From Mesostigma viride (lineage: Eukaryota; Streptophyta; Mesostigmatophyceae; Mesostigmatales; Mesostigmataceae), in the NCBI GenBank assembly GCA_009746045.1, contig RPFO01000213.1, positions 2,012,325 through 2,072,324 of the forward strand: DNA of 60,000 bases, read 5' to 3'. Every line of letters begins with the position of its first letter. The stretch's first letter is position 1. Position numbers and translations under genes: made by a program. Shown here piece by piece: positions 14,261 through 25,861 of the stretch. The notes under the pieces were generated by a model. It worked only from the letters and a program-made list of their open reading frames with translations. It did not search any database and was not told the origin of the DNA.

Positions 14261-17200
14261 ATGGACGCGTTGTTTAAGTTAACCCAGGAGAAGCAAGTGC
14301 AGGATGCGCTACGCCATATCGCTTCTGCGCGAGATAGGCTCAATGCCTCGTTGGCTAGGGTGGACCCGGTGACTCTAGTCATCCTGAGCATGCTCGCGGC
14401 ACTCGTCCTGCGATATGTTCTCGAGATCGTGGCCGAGGTCCGCATTTCATTGCAGGACAAAGGTAGGAGCCTCCGTGCAGTTGGAGGTGATCAACCTTTT
14501 AAAATGTACCATACGGTGTACTCTGCCTGCGTCCCAGCCTGCGTCGTGCGATGCCTTCTGCCAGAAAAAAACATTGATTGCTGCCTGCTTTCCTGCTTGG
14601 GTGTCTTCCTACCCATTCTCCCGCCCAGCCTAGGCAACTGCTCTTGGGCCGTATTATGAAATCAAACGCCCATATGAGGAAATTGTTGCAAGCTATCTCT
14701 TCAAACTGGCGCAGCAAGCCTATTCTCGGCAGTACATATCTAGAGTGACTTGACAGGGCTCATCATTTTCCTCTATTAATGTTTCTGCTTGGCACTCCCA
14801 CCTTAGCTCACCGCCCCTCTTGCTGCGTTGCCAAAACCTGTGCTGGTCCCGCAGGCCTCAAGTGCTCCATCACCGACTTTGGTGTCACCACCGCACGGTG
14901 AGTCCCTGCTTGCCCTGCGGAGCCCACCAGGAGTGTTCAGGCTGAACACTCAAGAGAATACATGGAGAGGAATGCAAACCTAGAGATGTTGTACACGTCT
15001 TCTTCTGGCGTCCGGGACTTGTGCTTTCAGGATGGTTATGTGCAGCCAGCTGTCAAGGGAGCTGGTAGACAAGATATACACATTGATTGCGCACGTTTGT
15101 GCGTGTGTGAGTATCACATTCTGGGCTTTGCAAGCGTGACCCCTTCCGTGAAGGGTTTATGGTTTAAGGTTCGGCGGTTAACCGTGAAGGAGGCGGATCC
15201 TGAAGTCGAAGCTTTGTGCCCCCGACAGTGCCTTGTGCCTTTATATGCACGCTTTGTTTCTCTGCACGTGTGCCTTGTGCCCTCGTGGTGTTGTTTTGTG
15301 TGTCCCTTTGTGCCTGGCTGCTGTCCACCGTCCCGCAGCCGCCTGCCCTGGGTGAAAGAGCAGATTCGCCGCGAGTGCAAAAAGGTGGGGCACTAGTGGC
15401 GTGCGCTTGCTTGCCATGGGGGCTTATTTATTGGGATGGCACGGCCACACTGGCGCGTTGGGGGATGGTCCTGTGCTTGTTGACTCACCTCCCAACGCGG
15501 CCAATCATCTCCAAGGGGTGCTTGCTGTGTGCTACGGCTTCGCAAAGCAACCCGTTGAAAATGTTGTACGTCAATATTTGTCGTATGAACATTGTGATGC
15601 TGATTCCCGTTGCCGTCACACGCGCAGGCTGGCGTGCTACTGGCTTACCCATCCGTTCCTGTGGCTCAGCATACTGCCGGCTGTATTCAGTTGTGCAGTC
15701 TATGCGCTCATCAGGACTGCGTGTACTTCATGAGTTCATTAATCGTTCTCGTGTTTAGAAGCTACCGGTAGCGGTGCCCGCGTAGTGAACCTTGAGAATC
15801 GAAACAGATGCAGGGTTTGGTCCCGTGATTTTTGTGGGTTCTGCTGCTGAACGTGAAATGGTAAAGCCGCGTCCCTGTGATCCTCTTCCATATGACACAA
15901 ATACTATTTTGAGATACCGCATTTATTGCTTGATTACATGTGCCCACGTGACGCAGTCACGTGCTTATTAATTATTGCATATGCCAGTTTCTGCCCTGCT
16001 CCCTGCACCCAACCTCGTTACCAGCCCCCACCAGCCCACATGCTCAGACAGCTCCGTTGCTCACACTGTGCACTTGGAGCAAACCTCTGTGTGGTCTCGT
16101 TGAAGGCATGAGAATTCATGACGCTCGCCCCCGGTGGGGAGTCTTGGAGGATTAGACCCTCATCTAGTTCTGTACTTCCCTGTGTGTTGCACCACGAGGC
16201 ATGCGTATGCGCTCCTGCCCGTCCTGGTTGCCCGTCCTCGAGACGAGAGATGGCGGCCTAAGGCTGTACGCATGAGCAACCGAGGTGGGAGGCTACTCAT
16301 GATCCACGCACCACGTATCTCCTATCTCCTATCTTCTATCTTCTATCTCCTATCTCCCATCTCCCATCTCCCATCTCCCATCTCCCATCTCCCATCTCCC
16401 ATCTCCCATCTCCCATCTCCCATCTCCCATCTCCCATCTCCCATCTCCTATCTCGCAAATTTGTATCCATTATCACCGTGTGCGTGCGCCAGATGGGCGC
16501 CCAGGGCCACACACATGGACGACCCGTGAATGTGCCTACTGAATGAATCACGTAACTTGATCATCCCAGGTGCCGTGTGTGTGCGCGCCAGGTGGCAACC
16601 CAAGGCCTCACACACTCAATCCAGGAGTGTGCCTAAAGGCTTAGTACTTGACGTCATTCATCCCACTGAGGACTTCCGCCCACGTGTAAAATTTCATTGA
16701 CTGCTTCATGTGCCGCACGTGCCTTGTGTGCGTGTGGCAGATGGCGGCCAAGGCCACGCACAAGGAGAAGGACGGGGGCACCCCCGCATCCGAGTGTGTG
16801 CTGCCGCACCATGGATACACGCACACGTCGGTCATGAAGAAACTGAGGGACTTGGCGGCGACGGACCACAAGTGGCAGGGACGCGTGTCCGGCACTGTGT
16901 GAGTTGGGGGACAGGGCCGAGAAGGAAGAGCGGGGTTTTGATGGCAGGCCTGGGCATTTGGAACAAGGGAAGGAGTGTCGCGGGATGTTGTTGTTGTATT
17001 AAATGAATATTCAACAATAATTTTCGTAAAGGAAAATTTGATAATTCGACACACTCAGCACAAGCCCCCGACCCCTTTGTGGCTCACGTGCGCCATTAAC
17101 AGTGTAGTTCCACGTTAACGCTACGATTGCACTACGTTGGTCGGCTTTTGTCATCCTAGCACGCCAAGCAGCCGTGACAGGACCTGCGACGCCGCACGGA

Positions 17201-20200
17201 TAGTCTCAGCGCCGCCCTCGGAACAATAAACCAGCAACCAACTACCAACTACCAACCAACCAACGATCATGACCATCACCGGACCACAAACGCATGAGCC
17301 GTCGCCACCGAAAATAGAATCATCAAGCCTTCGACCATGTAGGCCCCTGCCAACGGTCCAATTGACGGACGCAAGAAATAAAATGAAACATCGCACCCTG
17401 AAATCCGGCTAACACTCCAATCCACCAAGTCCCTAAACGTTGGCGCACCAATTTCCGTACCAACAATTTCCGTACCAATAAGTGACTGCAAGAGTTATTG
17501 CAATATCACGACAGGGGGGGGGGGGGGGGGCATCTGGGGGTGAATGGGGGGATGCAGGTTGGAAAGCGAAAGTGATCAGGACGAATTGCTCAAGCACGTG
17601 CAGAAAAGCATCTGCTCAAGCACACGCAGAAAAGCATCAGTTGATTTCATCACTTGACAGCATCGCTTGACTGCCTTGACAGCAAGCTTGCCCACCCAAC
17701 TACAGCTGTTTCTCTTGGATTCTGGGAGCGATCTGGATCTGGCCGCCCGGGTCATCTGTGTCGGGGACGGATGGATGAAACCAAGGGCCTGATGGGACCT
17801 AAGGCCTGCGCTCGTCGGGGCAAGGCGAGGGCAGGGCCAAGCAGCCAGGCAGGGGTGCAGTAAGGTGGGGGTACGATTGGGAGGAGTTGGTGCAGTTGTT
17901 CTGAGAGGCGCTGCGAGCGTCATTCATGCCTGAATGGGGGGTGTCCCACCAATATGTCGTGGATGGAACGAACCCATTGGTATTGTTGTTAAGGTGTTGG
18001 TAGTGTTGTTGGTAGTGTTGGTGTTGGTAGTGGTGTTGGTAGTGTTGTTGTCTGATTGGTACTGTCGTCACCTGACTGGTATTGTTGTGAAGTGATTGGT
18101 ATGGTTGTTAACCCATTGGTATTGTTGTTAACTGATTAATATTGTTGTTAACTGATTGGAATTGTGGTTGTTAACTGATTGGTAATGATGCTCTGATGTT
18201 GACTCTAGCAAATGCCGTATAGTGTCATGTTTGTGGCATGGGGAATGTTCGTTGATGCTGGCGCCTCAGGGCGTGTGTCCTCCTGCCAACGTGTCTGGAA
18301 TTGATGGGAGGGAGCTTGTGGGCAAAGAAGTATTCCATGATGGCGATTTATGCCAGTTGAGAGTGTCGTCATATTACAAGGGGAAAGATGCAAGGGACGT
18401 CCTTCTTGTCACAGGGCGGTGTTGTTTTGTGCTTTGTGTGGCGCTGTGTTTTGTGTGGCGCTCTTCTGTGCCTTGTGTGACTTACCTTTCGTTTTGTGAC
18501 CTATGTGGCATTTTCTTGGTGTTTTTGGTTGATATTCCTTTGTTTTTTTTGTGTGCGGCGCAACGGTTGCAGGTACATGGGTGGCAGCGAGACCGGCGCT
18601 CAGCACGTGAAGCTGCTGCACCAGGCGTATGAGGCGTGAGTTGCATGCGACGATGCGGTGGATGTCTTTGTCTTTAGGATCCCATCAAGTATGCCCTCAA
18701 TGCCAGTCCAGCAGCGGTCCCTATGCCTTTCAAGGCCCTCCCAAACGATGGAGCCTCTTCTGTGCCAGTCCCCTGTTACTTTTGGGTGGGGGGTGCTATA
18801 GTTTTGGTAGCGTTTTGCTCTCATCATTGGGCCTGGAATCTGTTTTGTCCGCCGCTCCGTGCTGGTGTGCAAAAAACTAAGTGCGCCGATAGCTGACTCC
18901 CTCCCTCACCCACGTGCCCACCCACCGCTTCTCGCACACCATCCCCCCCATCCTTCTGCCCAAAACCCCTGTGACCCCACCCATGCACCCACCCCCATGT
19001 TACCCCCCCCAGCTTCTTGCGCACCAACCCCTCAACCCCACCTTTCCCTTTCATTCTGCGAATCTGTCTCCCCGCCCACCCCCCCCTCCCCCTCCCCCCA
19101 GCTTCTCACACACCAACCCGCTGCACACGGACATCTTCAAGAGCACCTCGCGCATGGAGGCCGAGGTGGTCGCGATGACCGCCGCCATGTTGGGATCCGC
19201 CGCCGCCAACCGCGAGACGGGCGCCAGTATCTGCGGGAACATGACGTCAGGGGGCAGCGAGAGCATCCTCATGGCAGTGGTACGCTTGGGGAGGGAGAGA
19301 TAAGGGGTGGGTGGGTGTGGGCAAAACTAGGGCTGGCCCTGCAGGGGCTGGAGGCTGCAGGGGATTGAGGGCTGTAGGGGAGCAAGGGCGGTGGTGTGGG
19401 TGGGTGGGGGCCAGAGATACTGTTGGTCCTGAAGATGATGAAGGGTTGTGGGGCATCAACGGATTTTCCGTCACGCTCACGAATGGTTATTTTCAAACAT
19501 CGGACACCTGTAGGTGCAACGTCCTTTTTACCGTGACGTGCCAGGTTTTCAAGGTCGGACTGTCAGGGCCTTGGGTTTTGTGTGCATCGCAGGCATATGG
19601 ATGGCAGGTTCCCCTCCCTCATCCGTAGATACACAACTGGGCATAGCTTGCTTCCCATAACCTCATCATTCCCAACGAGCTGGCTTGCCAGCTCCCCTCT
19701 CTCCTCATCCTCAATCAGACCCCTTGTCTACATCTTGCGTGCCCCTTGTGGCCCTAGTGCACCCCGTATAGTGTCCTCTCCATGGAGCTATTCATCCCTG
19801 TGTTCCACTGCGCATCTCCCATCATGCCCATGTGGACCTTGTCATGGACGAATGGACGCTCACAAACACACGCACATGCAACCCTCCCCACCCACCCACC
19901 CACCCACCCACCCATTCACACTCACATGTAACATTCACACTCACATGTAACATTCACACTCACATGTAGCATTCACACTCACACGTAACATCGGCCCTCC
20001 CCCCCCCCCCAGAAAGCCACGCGCGACTACATGCGGGAGACGTGGGGGATCACACGCCCCGAGATGGTCATCGCCGAGTCCGCGCACTCCGCCTTTGACA
20101 AAGCGGCCGAGTACTTTGGCGTGCGCATCCGCCGCACCAAGGTGGCGGAGGGCAGCATGAAGGCGGACGTGGCTGCGTTTGCGCGCGCCATCAACGCCAA

Positions 20201-22093
20201 CACCATCCTGCTTGTGGCGTCCGCCCCCGGGTATCCGCATGGGGTGATTGATCCAGTGGAGGAGCTGGGCCAGGTGAGGCGCCATGGGAGAGGCGGGGCA
20301 GGTGTGTGTGTGGGGGGGGAGAGGAGTTGGACCAGGTAGTGGGGGTGGTTGTCGGGTCCTTTGATTGGTGGAGGTTTGAGAGTTGGGCCCTTGGAGCGTG
20401 CAAACGGCGCGGTGAAAGAGCTGGGACAGGTGAAGGCAAGGGGAGAGATGGGGCAGTGAGGGCGGGTCGAAGAGTTGGGGCCGCAGGTGTGTGGAGAGAG
20501 GATGCGACACATCAGGCAGGCTGACTGTTTGCTGTGTGCTGTGGGGTGTTTTGATTTGAAAACATCAATATCCCCCCCACCGCCACACACACACACACAC
20601 ACACACACGAGAGGCAGGGCAGTGAGAGGTAGGTTTAAGCTTGTGGAGGCTCGTGGGTCGGTTGATGGAAGCATGCACAGGTTTGGGTGTATGGACACAC
20701 ACATCGTCAAATGGTCTGTGAGGTCTTTGCAAGATTGTTTATCACCTCGGCCCAGCAGTCACTAAGGTCTGCTCCCCGCTTGCATGATGTTGTAGTAAAT
20801 GCAGGAAGCAGTTCTTGATCGGGGCCAGCATCTGTGATGCATTACTTTGCAACAGTTCATTAATGCTAACTGTACTGTAATTGGCCTCTCATTAATACTA
20901 AATGTACTGTAAGTGTCAATTAGTTCACATAGTTTGCTCATCTGTTCAGCTCTGGTGAAGACTTTTGGGAGGGGTGTGTACAGCCCTTCTGGGACGGAAG
21001 CTCTGCATGCAGGTCACAGGATAGCCCCTGCACTCAATTGCAGGTCGATGTCTCATGTGCAAGCTGAAGCCCAAAACATTCCTTGTGCCAGACCTCATGG
21101 CGACACAAGCTTTCCCATGCTGTTGTCTCTCCCTATCCCAACTTAGTTTCCGTAATACCTTGGTCGTCCCCATGCGGATTCTCCAGATTTCTGGCCTGCG
21201 CTTGTTATCTCATGGATAGGATCAGCCTTGTCATTTTCAGGCCCCCCCCACACACACACAATTCATCGTCTTAATGAAAACATTTTCTGTCCTGCTTGCG
21301 TTTGCCTGCCGTCCCCCCCACCCCAACCTTACCCCGCCAGCTGGCGCTCCGCAAGCGCGTGTGCCTCCACGTGGACTGCTGCCTGGGCGGTTTTGTGCTC
21401 CCCTTTGCCGCGCGGCTGCCCCGCTACAGCCCCTCGCTTCCCCGCTTCGACTTCTCCGCGTCCCCCGGCGTGACGTCCATGTCGGTCGACACCCACAAGT
21501 ATGGCCTGGCCTCCAAGGGCTCCTCCCTCGTGCTCTTCCGCCACCACGACCTCCGAAAGGCCATGTTTGTGGCCGTGTCCGAGTGGACGGGGGGGCTGTA
21601 CGTGTCCCCCACACTGGCGGGGAGCCGCCCGGGGGGTCTCGTCGCGGCCACCTGGGCGGCCATGATGGCGATGGGCGAGGATGGTTACATGGCGGCGGCG
21701 GAGCAGGTCATGGACTGCGCGCGGCTGATCAAGGAAGGGATCGATGTCATCCCTGAGCTGTACGTGGTCGGCCAGCCGCAGATGACCGTGGTCGCGTTCG
21801 CATCGCGCAACCCGAGCGTGGACATCTACGCAGTGAACGACCGGCTGGTCGAGCGAGGGTGGGTGCTCAACACGCTCCAGCGGCCCAATGCGGTGCACAT
21901 TGCTGTTACGCTCCAGCACACGCCCGACAAGGTGGCGGATTTCCTGCACTTCCTCAAGCTTGCTGTCAAGGAGGTGCGAGAGGACCCGTCCCTTGCCACC
22001 AAGGGCATGGCACCGGTCTATGGGATGGGCTCGGCTGTGGTTGACCGTACTGCAGTCAAGGACATGCTGCTCGAGTTCATGGACACCCAGTGA
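14261..22093 (+). CDS. DPL1: Sphingosine-1-phosphate (sphinganine-1-phosphate) lyase, 8 exons
   Basis: PLP-dependent enzyme of the ER membrane that cleaves long-chain base phosphates to a fatty aldehyde and phosphoethanolamine, the exit step of sphingolipid breakdown. Exons: 14261-14462, 14855-14897, 15339-15384, 16741-16898, 18573-18635, 19102-19279, 20013-20273, 21341-22093; phases agree at each join and give 567 aa, against 568 for the human enzyme. The first ATG in frame was taken as start. Residues 37-53 form the single N-terminal membrane anchor. Landmarks are RVSGTVYMGG (exons 4-5), SHTNPLHTDIF (exon 6), MTSGGSESILMA (phosphate-binding turn), ESAHSAFDKAAEYFG and PGYPHGVIDP (exon 7), HVDCCLGGF, and SVDTHKYGLASKG with the PLP lysine at residue 370 (21497-21499). 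Introns hold minisatellites and splice-site echoes (own entries). Confidence 0.95.
15936..15976 (-). repeat. CACGTG palindrome motif, copy 3 (lyase intron 3)
   Basis: On the minus strand it reads aataattaataagcacgtga then ctgcgtcacgtgggcac. The core is the same as copy 1 at 5191-5226. It lies in the third lyase intron. Confidence 0.6.
16239..16740 (+). repeat. Echoes of the 3' splice site in lyase intron 3
   Basis: The real acceptor at 16738-16740 reads tgtgtgcgtgtggcag/ATGG with the exon starting ATGGCGGCCAAGGCCACGCA. Upstream copies: 16249-16274 (agatggcggcctaaggctgt), 16479-16513 (gtgcgtgcgccagatgggcg then cccagggccacaca) and 16574-16612 (gtgtgtgcgcgccaggtggc then aacccaaggcctcaca). The last two are 95 bp apart and share flanking sequence ending in cccac/cccag, so they are tandem units. 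Each keeps the AG and several codons of exon 4. Confidence 0.75.
16319..16449. repeat. (CATCTCC)n heptamer minisatellite, lyase intron 3
   Basis: About 18 units of ctcccat or ctcctat, degenerate at the left end. It lies between two of the acceptor echoes. Confidence 0.95.
17514..17530 (+). repeat. G17 homopolymer, lyase intron 4
   Basis: Seventeen consecutive G within intron 16899-18572. Confidence 0.97.
17965..18190 (+). repeat. Degenerate TGATTGGTATTGTTGTTAAC minisatellite, lyase intron 4
   Basis: Roughly ten imperfect units built from attggtattgttgttaac and ggtagtgttgttggtagtgt. It has no coding meaning. Confidence 0.85.
19862..20012 (+). repeat. Simple repeats and C-rich acceptor tract, lyase intron 6
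   Basis: (CCCA)n at about 19887-19915, then four copies of a 19-bp unit cacactcacatgtaacatt (19914-19990), then a run of C directly before the AG at 20011-20012. The pyrimidine tract of this intron is nearly pure C. Confidence 0.9.
20274..20500 (+). repeat. Echoes of the 5' splice site in lyase intron 7
   Basis: Exon 7 ends GAGGAGCTGGGCCAG/gtgagg at 20259-20279. Copies follow at 20322-20342 (gaggagttggaccaggtagt), 20417-20436 (aaagagctgggacaggtgaa) and 20470-20494 (cgaagagttggggccgcagg, tgtgtg). Two are followed by a similar aggggagagatggggcag-type segment, so the repeat unit extends past the donor. Confidence 0.75.
20585..20608. repeat. (CA)n microsatellite, lyase intron 7
   Basis: Twelve CA units. 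Confidence 0.95.
21171..21216 (-). repeat. Dispersed hairpin motif, copy 2 (lyase intron 7)
   Basis: On the minus strand it reads atgagataacaagcgcaggc then cagaaatctggagaatccgc. CCAGAAATCTGG can fold as a 5-bp hairpin with an AA loop. Confidence 0.7.
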
Positions 22094-23380
22094 TGAGATA
22101 GTATTCAAATGAGACAACCAGCGCAGGCCTGAAAGCTGGAAGACCCGGATGAGGGCAGCTCGAGCCTGCCGTAATCTTTTCCGCGTATGTCTTGAGCTAG
22201 CATGCATGTACTTCGGTTGGGCCTTGTTACTCTGCTGTGGCCGTGCACAAGCCTTTGCTGGTCGTTTCATGGAAATAATAAAGGATTCACTGCGTTGGGT
22301 CTATGTCAGGGTGCTGGGTGGCCAGCAGTAATCAGTCGTGTGCAGGCATGTAGTACAGCAATTTACAGGGTCGCAATGAATGTTTGATTATGTACAGTAG
22401 GAAAAAGACGCCAATGGAGTTTTATAGAAGGCAGCCTGGCCTGGGGTTGTCTGTCAAACGTGTAGTCGATATAGTATTGCGGTTTGCTGGCATGGTATAT
22501 TAATCAGCCTATGTACTGCAATTTGTGAAACGCGGCCGTGACACAAATTTAGCTAACACTCTTTCGTACGGCTTTCGGCATCAGCCCCTCAGCGGTGCGA
22601 CGTACAGTCCGCTTGACGAATGAGCTGCGCGTAGCTTCATTGCGCTCGACAAATCACAAAAGCGCCATGTACCGCGGCGTCCATATTATATACTCGTGAG
22701 GGTCTTTCAGCGTTACAACCAGGTGAGCCATTTGGCTGAGGTCCGTACGCGCAGATTGCTGCTACTGGAAAGCTCTGCGATGTCCTGTGTTCGCGAGCTC
22801 CAGATATAACCGTCGCAAACTTTTGGGCTGTTGCTCGAACTTTTGTCTTACGAACGAGTTACAAACGCGCAGGCTGCTCACACGTGGAATTTCGTCTATA
22901 TCAAGGAGACAACCATACAGTCCTCCGCCTGTGCATGAGCGGGTAATGGTTCCCTGCTTTCTGTGGGGTTAGGCGCGAGGTCACTGATATCCCCGCGCCC
23001 GTTGCGCTCCCATGCAGGCGCATGCACCACTGCACGGCCAGGCAACCAGGATCGAGCTGACCCCCGCGATGTTCTTAGTTCGATCGCGAGCTCCACTGCG
23101 TGGTTGCACGCACGATTGATTCGGCCCTTGAGAAGCTTTGTATATGAAGTGAGACAACTACGCCTGGGCGCATAGCTAGGCGGGTTTAAACTGCGGACGA
23201 CATAAAGTTTTAGCTACTTAGATTTCAGGCACCAACGCACCGCACTAAGTAAGTAAGTACTTGCGTGTCACATGTGCGCAAAGGCATGCCACGGAGTACT
23301 ATGCTAATCTCATTAGAAAAATAAATTTTACACAAAAGTTTAAAAAAATATCGTCTGGATCATCCCCCAACCGTTAAGCA
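22094..23380. other. Intergenic behind the lyase gene
   Basis: No recognisable gene. The lyase 3' UTR is presumably within the first few hundred bases; aataataaagg at about 22275 contains an AATAAA-like signal. Copy 3 of the hairpin motif is at 22107-22150. Confidence 0.5.
22107..22150 (+). repeat. Dispersed hairpin motif, copy 3
   Basis: Reads aatgagacaaccagcgcagg then cctgaaagctggaagacccg, 14 bp behind the lyase stop codon. The hairpin half-sites are CCTGAAAGCTGG. Confidence 0.7.
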
Positions 23381-23945
23381 CTAGATGGTGATGTAATCCT
23401 CATCCGAGCTGTCCTCTACTGTAATGGCAGACGAGGCGGTAGTGTAGCGGCTATCCTCAGGACCAATAACCTCCACCTGCGGACTTCTACCCTGGCTAGC
23501 AACGGGCCGCGGGGCCCGTGGGGAGAAAACAGGAGCATACCCCTCGGGAAGGTGCTTATCGCAGATGGCAGCCCATTTCTCCATGTCAATCATGCGGGCG
23601 CGGAGTACGGATAGTCCCAGAAGCCCTGCATCTTCAAGCAGTTGTGTCACATAGGTCCGGGTCGCGCCGCGCCGGTGCCCGGCGCGCGCAAGTTTGCCAG
23701 TGGGTTGCGATGGGACAAGGGGACCCTGCCATAGGAGGAGGTGTGTACCTGGTTGGCCCGTCTTAAGCCCCCCGGCAGGGCCCACATCGATCGGTATTCA
23801 CCTGGTCTGTGCGGGCAAGATGGCCGGCAAAGAGGAGGCGGCGGTGTCGGATGGTATGGGTGACAAGAGGGAGCTCGCAGTAGAGCTCGGCCCGGGTGCG
23901 GCCGGCGTTCTTGGTAGCGGACGCCGAGGATATGACGGAACGCAC
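23381..23945 (-). pseudogene. LINE reverse transcriptase fragment (C-terminal)
   Basis: Two frames that need a frameshift near 23770-23785: first ELYCELPLVTHTIRHRRLL with FAGHLARTDQVN, then a downstream frame of 134 codons ending EDSSDEDYITI. The first block matches the LYADLPYVSHIIRHRRLG block of the fragment at 5277-5897. All upstream domains are missing. Confidence 0.65.
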
Positions 23946-24867
23946 CGCACTACGTCCTCAGGAACGGAAGGCATCGGCTTCGAATCCTGGACGTTGGATC
24001 ACTATATTGCAGTTTTTCTTGTTTAGAACTTCTTTTTTATCTATTAACCATTTAGCCAAATTAAACTTCCATGCTTGCGCCCGAAGCCTGCTAGCGCGCG
24101 CTCCTCATTGGCGGCCGGGCTAGTAGTGCCACCTGGCACTCGGCGGCAGTACACGGTCTCACGCATCGATCCCTACAGCCGGGGCTCCCTGGCCCGGGAT
24201 CGGCCACAAGAAAGTACAAGCTCTAATGTCGCGGGCGAAGGCCGCAAAACATGTTAATTAATTATTTATTACTTAAGTTTACACACGTGTGTTCCCGTTG
24301 CTCAGGAGTCACGTGCCGAGTGCTAACCCCGATGAATGGATATGTCGATGGACAAATTGTAATCCGACGCCTCACTTGAGCTACCGGTGCCATTGTATCA
24401 ATCTAGTGCCTGAACTAACATGCAAGCTAACTGGGCATCTTGTAATGACATGCCAATGGTGTAGCAGTGCAGACCCTACGTCCGCAGGAACGGAAGGCAT
24501 CGGCTTTTAATATCCTGTACGTTGGAATCATCACTATATATTGCATTGGGGAGTCACATACCGAGTACTAGTTAACCCGGGCGATGAATGGATGACGATG
24601 GACCAAACGTAATCCTACTTGTCTATTGTATCTTGATCTAATGCTAACACTGAAGCGAAGGCCGCCCGACATGCCAATTAATGATGTTGCAGACCCTACG
24701 TTTGCAGGAACGGAAGGCATCGGCTTCGAATCCTGTTTGGATCACTATATTGCAGTTTTGCTTGTTTCTTTTTTTTTTTAATCTATTTACCATTTTGCCA
24801 AAAGTTCCATGCTTGCGTTCGAAGCCACGAACCCAGGGCTAAAGCTAGCGCGCGCTCCGACTCCTTG
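23946..24867. repeat. Locally duplicated unit (three partial copies)
   Basis: The string aggaacggaaggcatcggct occurs at about 23960, 24485 and 24706 with similar downstream sequence (ttggatcactatattgcag, ccatgcttgcg). A second block, ccgagtactagttaacccgg versus ccgagtgctaaccccgatga, occurs at about 24315 and 24560. The third copy runs up to the left end of the DNA transposon at 24868. 24110-24240 is also similar to 29952-30080, behind the transposon. Confidence 0.75.
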
Positions 24868-25861
24868 CCACAACGGTCTGAAAGTGCCAAAAAACACCCA
24901 TCTTACTCCTCCTAGCTGCAGTTATATTCAGATGATGGTCAAACTTGGTGGCAAGCTTCCTTATGATACCTAGTTTTAATGTGCCAAGTTGCACCTTGGC
25001 TGGTTACATGGTGCTTACTGAACGGTGACGTCGAAAAGCATTAAAAACGCAAAAAATGCCAATTTTATTCATTATTAATTGCACAAACATCACAAATCAT
25101 GTCTGCTTGACCTGTAAATGGGTAGATAACTTATTTACATCATATTTAGCTTACCTACCAAATTGCACCCGAGTTAGACACGGTTTGGAAAGCAATTATG
25201 CTGTCAAACGTCACACAAAGCCTATTTTAGGCATTTTATTAACAAGTTGATGCCTCCATTAATGCAAATGAGCTTAGATTCACCTAGAAATTGTTAAACA
25301 CATCATTTGTGAAGTATGAAGCCTAACTAGGAACTTGCATCTTACAATTAATTGCAGTTAATGACAATATTCTGCTGTCACATGTCACCGCGATGCCAAA
25401 TTAAGACATTCATTACACCGTAGGTGGTGGGAATGATCTCAGTTTGGCTTGAAATCTGGCAGGCAGTTATGCTGCACCATGCTACACAAGTCTCCCAAGT
25501 TTTACTGAGATTGCACATCAGATGGCGAAAAAACTGTGACGTGTGCCAGCAGCCAACAACTCGCACTTCCTAGAAAGTGCACACCTCCAAGCAAGCAACT
25601 GAGGTCCTAGTGAGCTTAAACTTGGTACCACTCTGTATAATGATATACACATCAATGAGAACGAGACATCCAGCAACTAGCCATCGTAAAATCACCAAGT
25701 TGTGACATGTGAAAGCATAAGAATGCCAGTTTATTCGTCTATCTATAACACACATCAATAACACATGGAGAGCCCACTGGCCACCATTGAAGAGCCCTCG
25801 CATGGCATGCATGCAAACGTCATGCTATGCCTTCATCAAGCTGCATGCCCTGCACGTCGAC

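Noticed and set aside
16319-16449. Heptamer repeat considered as a CRISPR-like or telomeric array
   Set aside because: Units are adjacent with no spacers, and the unit ctcccat is not a telomere repeat of any plant or alga that I know.
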